From assembly GCF_035917415.1 (NCBI RefSeq), contig NZ_CP109073.1, positions 4,572,501 to 4,636,500 of the forward strand: DNA of 64,000 nt, written 5' to 3'. Every line of letters starts with the position of its first letter. Position 1 is the first letter of the stretch. Below are positions 60,876 through 64,000 of this stretch, piece by piece. A program made the translations under genes and the position numbers. The stretch comes from Streptomyces sp. NBC_01803 (GTDB taxonomy: Bacteria; Actinomycetota; Actinomycetes; Streptomycetales; Streptomycetaceae). The notes below the pieces were generated by a model. It saw only the letters and a list, made by a program, of their open reading frames with translations. It was not told where the DNA came from and did not search any database.

Positions 60876-63107
60876 TTGCCCTTAGGTGGATCGCCTGGTT
60901 TCGATCTGTTCGAGACGGGCTGGCTGGATGTGGAGTGGGTCGATCCCGACCGGGATCAACGGGCGGTCGGGTTCCGCGAGGCGCTTGTCCACTCGCACGA
61001 GATAGCTGGGCTGAGGGTGGGTTCGCCTCCGGCGCTGTCCGCGTTGTACCGCGTGCTGTATGCGCTGACCGCCCGGGTGACGGGGCTTGACGAGGCGCCG
61101 GACGGGCCGGACGAGTGGTGCGACCGCAGAGACGATCTCTTGGAGGAGGGGATCGATCCGGGGGAGGTGGACGCCTACTTCACCTCCGAAATCCGGGCCA
61201 GGTTCGACCTGTTCGGCGACCAGCCGTTCCTCCAGGACCCCCGGCTGCGTCAGCAGTGTGCCAAGTCGGCCGGGGTGAACAAGCTCGTGCTGGGGCGCCC
61301 CGCGGGTAACAACCACTCCTGGTTCGGCCACCATCGGGACGCCGAGCCGTATCCCGTCGCGTCGGCGGAGGCCGTGCTCCATCTGCTGACCTGGCTGTAC
61401 TACGGGCCGTCGGGGCGGTGTTCGTCTCGTACCGTCGGGAGGACCACGGCGGCCGATGTGCGGGCCGGGCCTTTGCGTTCCAGCCTCTCCTACCATCCCG
61501 AGGGGCCGACGCTGCTGCACACCCTGCTGGCCGGGCTCACTCCGCCGGGCTCGGAGGAGTACCGCGAGGACGATCCCTGCCCGTGGGAGCGGGAGCCCGA
61601 GCCGGATGTGCTGGCGGAGCCGCCGGGATACCGGGGTCCGTGCTCGCGGCTGACCGGGGGGTGGCAGCATGCGCTGCTGCTCGTACCGGACGCGACGGGG
61701 GAGTACGTCACCGACGCGTACATCACCTGGGGCACCCGCCTTCCGGCGCCCCCCACCGACGACGCCTACGTGATCTGGCAGACCAGCCAGGCGGGGAACG
61801 TCTACGCGCGGCCCGCCGACTCAGCCCGTGCGCTGTGGCGGGACCTGGACGCGCTGCTGCTGCCCAGGGCCAACGGCTCCGCCCAGCCGCGCCGCCCGCG
61901 AGTCCTCGGCGGGACGCTGCCCGACCTGCCCGACCTGCGGCTTCGGGCGCTCGGCTTCGAGCAGGACGGACAGACGCGCGACACGCAGTTCGTCTCCGCG
62001 AGCACGCCCTCCCTGCTCGACGTCGTCAAGGCCCGCGAGGAGGGGACGGCTCGCCGGATCGGTGACACGCGGGAGACCGCGGAACGGTACGGCCGCCGTG
62101 TGGAGTACGCGGTCAAACGGGCCTGGGCGACGCTGACCAACGGCAAGGTCGAGGACTGCCTGTGGTCCGAGGAGGCCGCGGTGCGGTACTGGCCCGCCGC
62201 CGGCACGGCCTTCTGGGACATCCTCGCCGAAGGGACCTTCGACCAGGCCCGGCGGATCTTCCTCGGTCACGCCCACGGGGTGTTCGACCGTGTCACCGAC
62301 CGCGCGCCTCTCACCTGCCGGGCCACGGCCGCGGTGGAGGGGGCGCGCATCGAACTGCACGGCGGTCGGCGGGCCATTCCCCGGCGAGCGGCCGACACCG
62401 GCCGGACCACGACCCAGGAGACCAGCATGGACACCCCTCTCCTCGCGGACACCGCCGAGCCCGAGAAGGAGAAGACCCCCACGACCGCCGGATTCGTCGC
62501 CCGGGTGCGGTGGTTGTGCGCCAACGACCCCGGCGCGCGCGCCGCGTTGCGCAGTGGACTGCGGCGCCCGGTCGACCAGTGCCCGCGTATGCACCGCTAT
62601 CTCGCGGACCTCATCCCCGATGAGCACCGTCACGGTGACGACTCCGAGCGCGCCTACTACGCCGTCGCCGCCATGATGGCCAACCTCGACCCGGCCGCAC
62701 GCGAGGTGGGCCGGCCCCCTGGCGCGGGCACAAGGATTCGCAACGCCGCGCCCACAGAGGGCGGGGAGACGGCCTCCGCCGAAGGGGACGCTGTCGGCGG
62801 TCCGGTCTTCCGGAACTTCGGAACGAATCTGGCCGAGGCCGTGGGACGTGATCCGCGGCGGGAGCGAGGCGTTGAAGCCCGCCTTGACGCGATGGCCAAG
62901 CAGAGCGTCGAGGGCATCCACCGACACCTGCCCGCCGCCGTTGATCTGATCACTGACCAGCCCTACGCCGTCGACTGGGTCAGGCTCATCCTCGACCTGC
63001 GCGAATGGGGGAGCCGCCGCGACCGCGTCTGCCGCCGCTGGATGCAGTCTTACTACCGCGAACGCCAGCGCGCCGTCACCGAAGCGGCCAACGAGACCGA
63101 CGCGTAG
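60876..63107 (+). CDS. Cas8e-Cse2 (CasA-CasB) fused Cascade protein
   Basis: One 743-residue frame from a TTG with GGAGG five bases upstream. Residues 1-517 are the large subunit Cas8e/Cse1: FDLFETGWLDVEWVDPD, then FFDLFGDQPFLQD-type and NNHSWFGHHRD, then AVLHLLTWLYYGPSGRCSSR, and the four-helix C-terminal bundle with RRVEYAVKRAW. Residues from about 518 are the small subunit Cse2: FVARVRWLCAND, then LRRPVDQCPRMHRYLADLIP, then MANLDPAAREVGRP and the final WGSRRDRVCRRWMQSYY. No stop separates them. An internal ATG at 62427 has CAGGAG upstream, so free Cse2 may also be made. Confidence 0.92.
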   Translation: MPLGGSPGFDLFETGWLDVEWVDPDRDQRAVGFREALVHSHEIAGLRVGSPPALSALYRVLYALTARVTGLDEAPDGPDEWCDRRDDLLEEGIDPGEVDAYFTSEIRARFDLFGDQPFLQDPRLRQQCAKSAGVNKLVLGRPAGNNHSWFGHHRDAEPYPVASAEAVLHLLTWLYYGPSGRCSSRTVGRTTAADVRAGPLRSSLSYHPEGPTLLHTLLAGLTPPGSEEYREDDPCPWEREPEPDVLAEPPGYRGPCSRLTGGWQHALLLVPDATGEYVTDAYITWGTRLPAPPTDDAYVIWQTSQAGNVYARPADSARALWRDLDALLLPRANGSAQPRRPRVLGGTLPDLPDLRLRALGFEQDGQTRDTQFVSASTPSLLDVVKAREEGTARRIGDTRETAERYGRRVEYAVKRAWATLTNGKVEDCLWSEEAAVRYWPAAGTAFWDILAEGTFDQARRIFLGHAHGVFDRVTDRAPLTCRATAAVEGARIELHGGRRAIPRRAADTGRTTTQETSMDTPLLADTAEPEKEKTPTTAGFVARVRWLCANDPGARAALRSGLRRPVDQCPRMHRYLADLIPDEHRHGDDSERAYYAVAAMMANLDPAAREVGRPPGAGTRIRNAAPTEGGETASAEGDAVGGPVFRNFGTNLAEAVGRDPRRERGVEARLDAMAKQSVEGIHRHLPAAVDLITDQPYAVDWVRLILDLREWGSRRDRVCRRWMQSYYRERQRAVTEAANETDA
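62427..63107 (+). CDS. casB: Cse2/CasB small subunit, possible internal translation product
   Basis: This is the in-frame downstream part of the Cas8e-Cse2 frame. From ATG 62427 it would give a 226-residue Cse2, within or slightly above the usual size, with an acidic 25-residue extension before the conserved FVARVRWLCAND helix. CAGGAG lies 7 bases before the ATG. Cascade needs two Cse2 copies per Cas8e, so independent translation would solve the stoichiometry problem that a strict 1:1 fusion creates. It is listed separately because either reading may be right. Confidence 0.6.
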   Translation: MDTPLLADTAEPEKEKTPTTAGFVARVRWLCANDPGARAALRSGLRRPVDQCPRMHRYLADLIPDEHRHGDDSERAYYAVAAMMANLDPAAREVGRPPGAGTRIRNAAPTEGGETASAEGDAVGGPVFRNFGTNLAEAVGRDPRRERGVEARLDAMAKQSVEGIHRHLPAAVDLITDQPYAVDWVRLILDLREWGSRRDRVCRRWMQSYYRERQRAVTEAANETDA

Positions 63108-63189
63108 CAGAACCCCCCGCCATCGGACGTGGCCCGCACCCCTCACAGCACACGCAACTCATCGGACTTCTGCCACAGGGAACTTTTCC

Positions 63190-64000
63190 ATGTCACACAT
63201 CCCCGGTCGCTTCGTCGAACTCCACGTTCTCCAGTCGGTGCCCTACGCGAACCTGAACCGCGACGACACCAATTCGGTGAAGCTGGTCGAATACGGCGGG
63301 GTGAGCAGGACCCGCGTCAGTAGCCAGTCGTGGAAGCGGGCTGCCCGGCTGCGGCTCCAGCAGCGGATCGGCCAGCGCTCCCTGCGCACGCGTCGCCTCC
63401 CGGAGCTCATCGAACGCCACCTCGTCGAGGAACGCCAGTGGCCGCTGGCAGCGGCGGCCCGCGCCGGCCGCCACGTCATGGCGGGCAGCGGGGTCGGCGT
63501 GACGGCACCGAAGAAGGAACCTGAGCGGAATCCCTGGACCTCGGCTGCGATGGTCTACGTCCCGGACACCGCGGTCGCCGAACTCGCCGACATCGCTGAG
63601 GAGTTCCGTTCAGCGATCGAAGCGGCCAAGGACACCAAGGACATCAAGGCCAAGGACGCGCTCGTCCCCGGCGACCGGGTCGACGCCGTCCTGCGCTCCC
63701 GCAACGGCATCGTCAACCTCTTCGGCCGTATGCTCGCCCAGGTCGACAACGCCAAGGTCGACGGCGCCGTCCAGGTCGCGCACGCCTTCACCACCCACCG
63801 CACCGATGTCGAGATCGACTACTTCTCGGCCGTCGACGACGTCACCCACGGGTGGGAGGACACCACCGGCTCCGCCCACATGGGCCACGCCGAGCACAGC
63901 GCCGGGACGTTCTACCGCTACATCGTCCTGGACCTCGACGACCTGCTGCACAACATCGGCGGGGACCTCACCGCCGCCCGCGAACTGGCCGAGGCGTTCC
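63190..64000 (+). CDS. casC: Cas7e (CasC/Cse4) Cascade backbone, 5' part
   Basis: The first 270 residues are visible; the gene runs off the window. It begins FVELHVLQSVPYANLNRDD, then VEYGGVSRTRVSSQSWKRAAR, both hallmarks of Cas7e that bind the crRNA along its spine. NLFGRMLAQVDNAKVDGAVQVAHAFTTH and FYRYIVLDLDDLLHNIGG follow. The ATG at 63190 has CAGGGA upstream and lies 82 bp after the cas8e-cse2 stop. cas5e, cas6e, cas1 and cas2 would be expected next. Confidence 0.96.
   Translation, partial: MSHIPGRFVELHVLQSVPYANLNRDDTNSVKLVEYGGVSRTRVSSQSWKRAARLRLQQRIGQRSLRTRRLPELIERHLVEERQWPLAAAARAGRHVMAGSGVGVTAPKKEPERNPWTSAAMVYVPDTAVAELADIAEEFRSAIEAAKDTKDIKAKDALVPGDRVDAVLRSRNGIVNLFGRMLAQVDNAKVDGAVQVAHAFTTHRTDVEIDYFSAVDDVTHGWEDTTGSAHMGHAEHSAGTFYRYIVLDLDDLLHNIGGDLTAARELAEAF

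Overview
The window is high-GC actinobacterial DNA, most likely from Streptomyces or a close relative. The evidence is the strong GC bias at third codon positions, frequent GTG starts and ATGA/GTGA overlaps, a Streptomyces-type RNase P RNA, and typical streptomycete families (DUF3052, DUF4429, DUF574 methyltransferase, SCO2322 family, homodimeric AceE). All assignments come from reading the sequence; no database search was run.

Bases 1-42,000 look like conserved chromosome. In order they hold: the end of a TauD-type dioxygenase; a MerR regulator with a textbook MerR promoter and an aldo/keto reductase; DUF4429; pyruvate dehydrogenase E1 (aceE); DUF3052 and an AhpE peroxiredoxin; a Ter stress block (DUF475/TerC-like, two TerD proteins, a CitE-like lyase, a fused phosphoribosyltransferase protein and a HAD phosphatase); tRNA-Val(TAC); a DUF574 methyltransferase; DedA; a secreted Cu/Zn superoxide dismutase; a manganese riboswitch followed by a TMEM165/GDT1 transporter; and a decayed MFS gene. 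Next comes a minus-strand operon with a cobalamin riboswitch leader. It encodes a secreted alpha/alpha-toroid protein, an SCO2322 protein and a complete ECF transporter (T, fused A-A', S), and looks like a corrinoid uptake system. Then follow a KstR-like TetR regulator, a translationally coupled glycosyltransferase/methyltransferase/alpha-alpha-toroid operon, a Nif3/zinc-ribbon/RNase H-phosphatase operon, YaaA, an AraC regulator, an EamA transporter and rnpB.

From the 3' end of rnpB (about 42,020) the character changes to an accessory region. It has MFS and IclR gene fragments fused at one junction, a quinone oxidoreductase, paired inverted repeats, an XRE-type regulator and a frameshifted DUF4241 gene. 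It also carries a 1,516-residue Rhs toxin with a YwqJ-like deaminase tip and a SUKH-type immunity gene. A nest of insertion sequences follows: an IS256 fragment, a truncated IS110, and an IS5-like gene split by a second, nearly complete IS110.

From 55,834 to the end is a type I-E CRISPR-Cas locus. It has a 30-repeat array read on the minus strand, cas3, a terminator plus two relic repeats, a single open frame that fuses Cas8e (CasA) to Cse2 (CasB), and the start of cas7e. The rest of the cas operon lies beyond the window.

The most rewarding items are the possible split transcobalamin-like cobalamin acquisition operon, the Cas8e-Cse2 fusion with an internal ribosome binding site and start, the relic array inside the cas operon, the Rhs/deaminase toxin-immunity pair, the nested IS110 elements with possible bridge RNA regions, and the Ter biosynthetic module.
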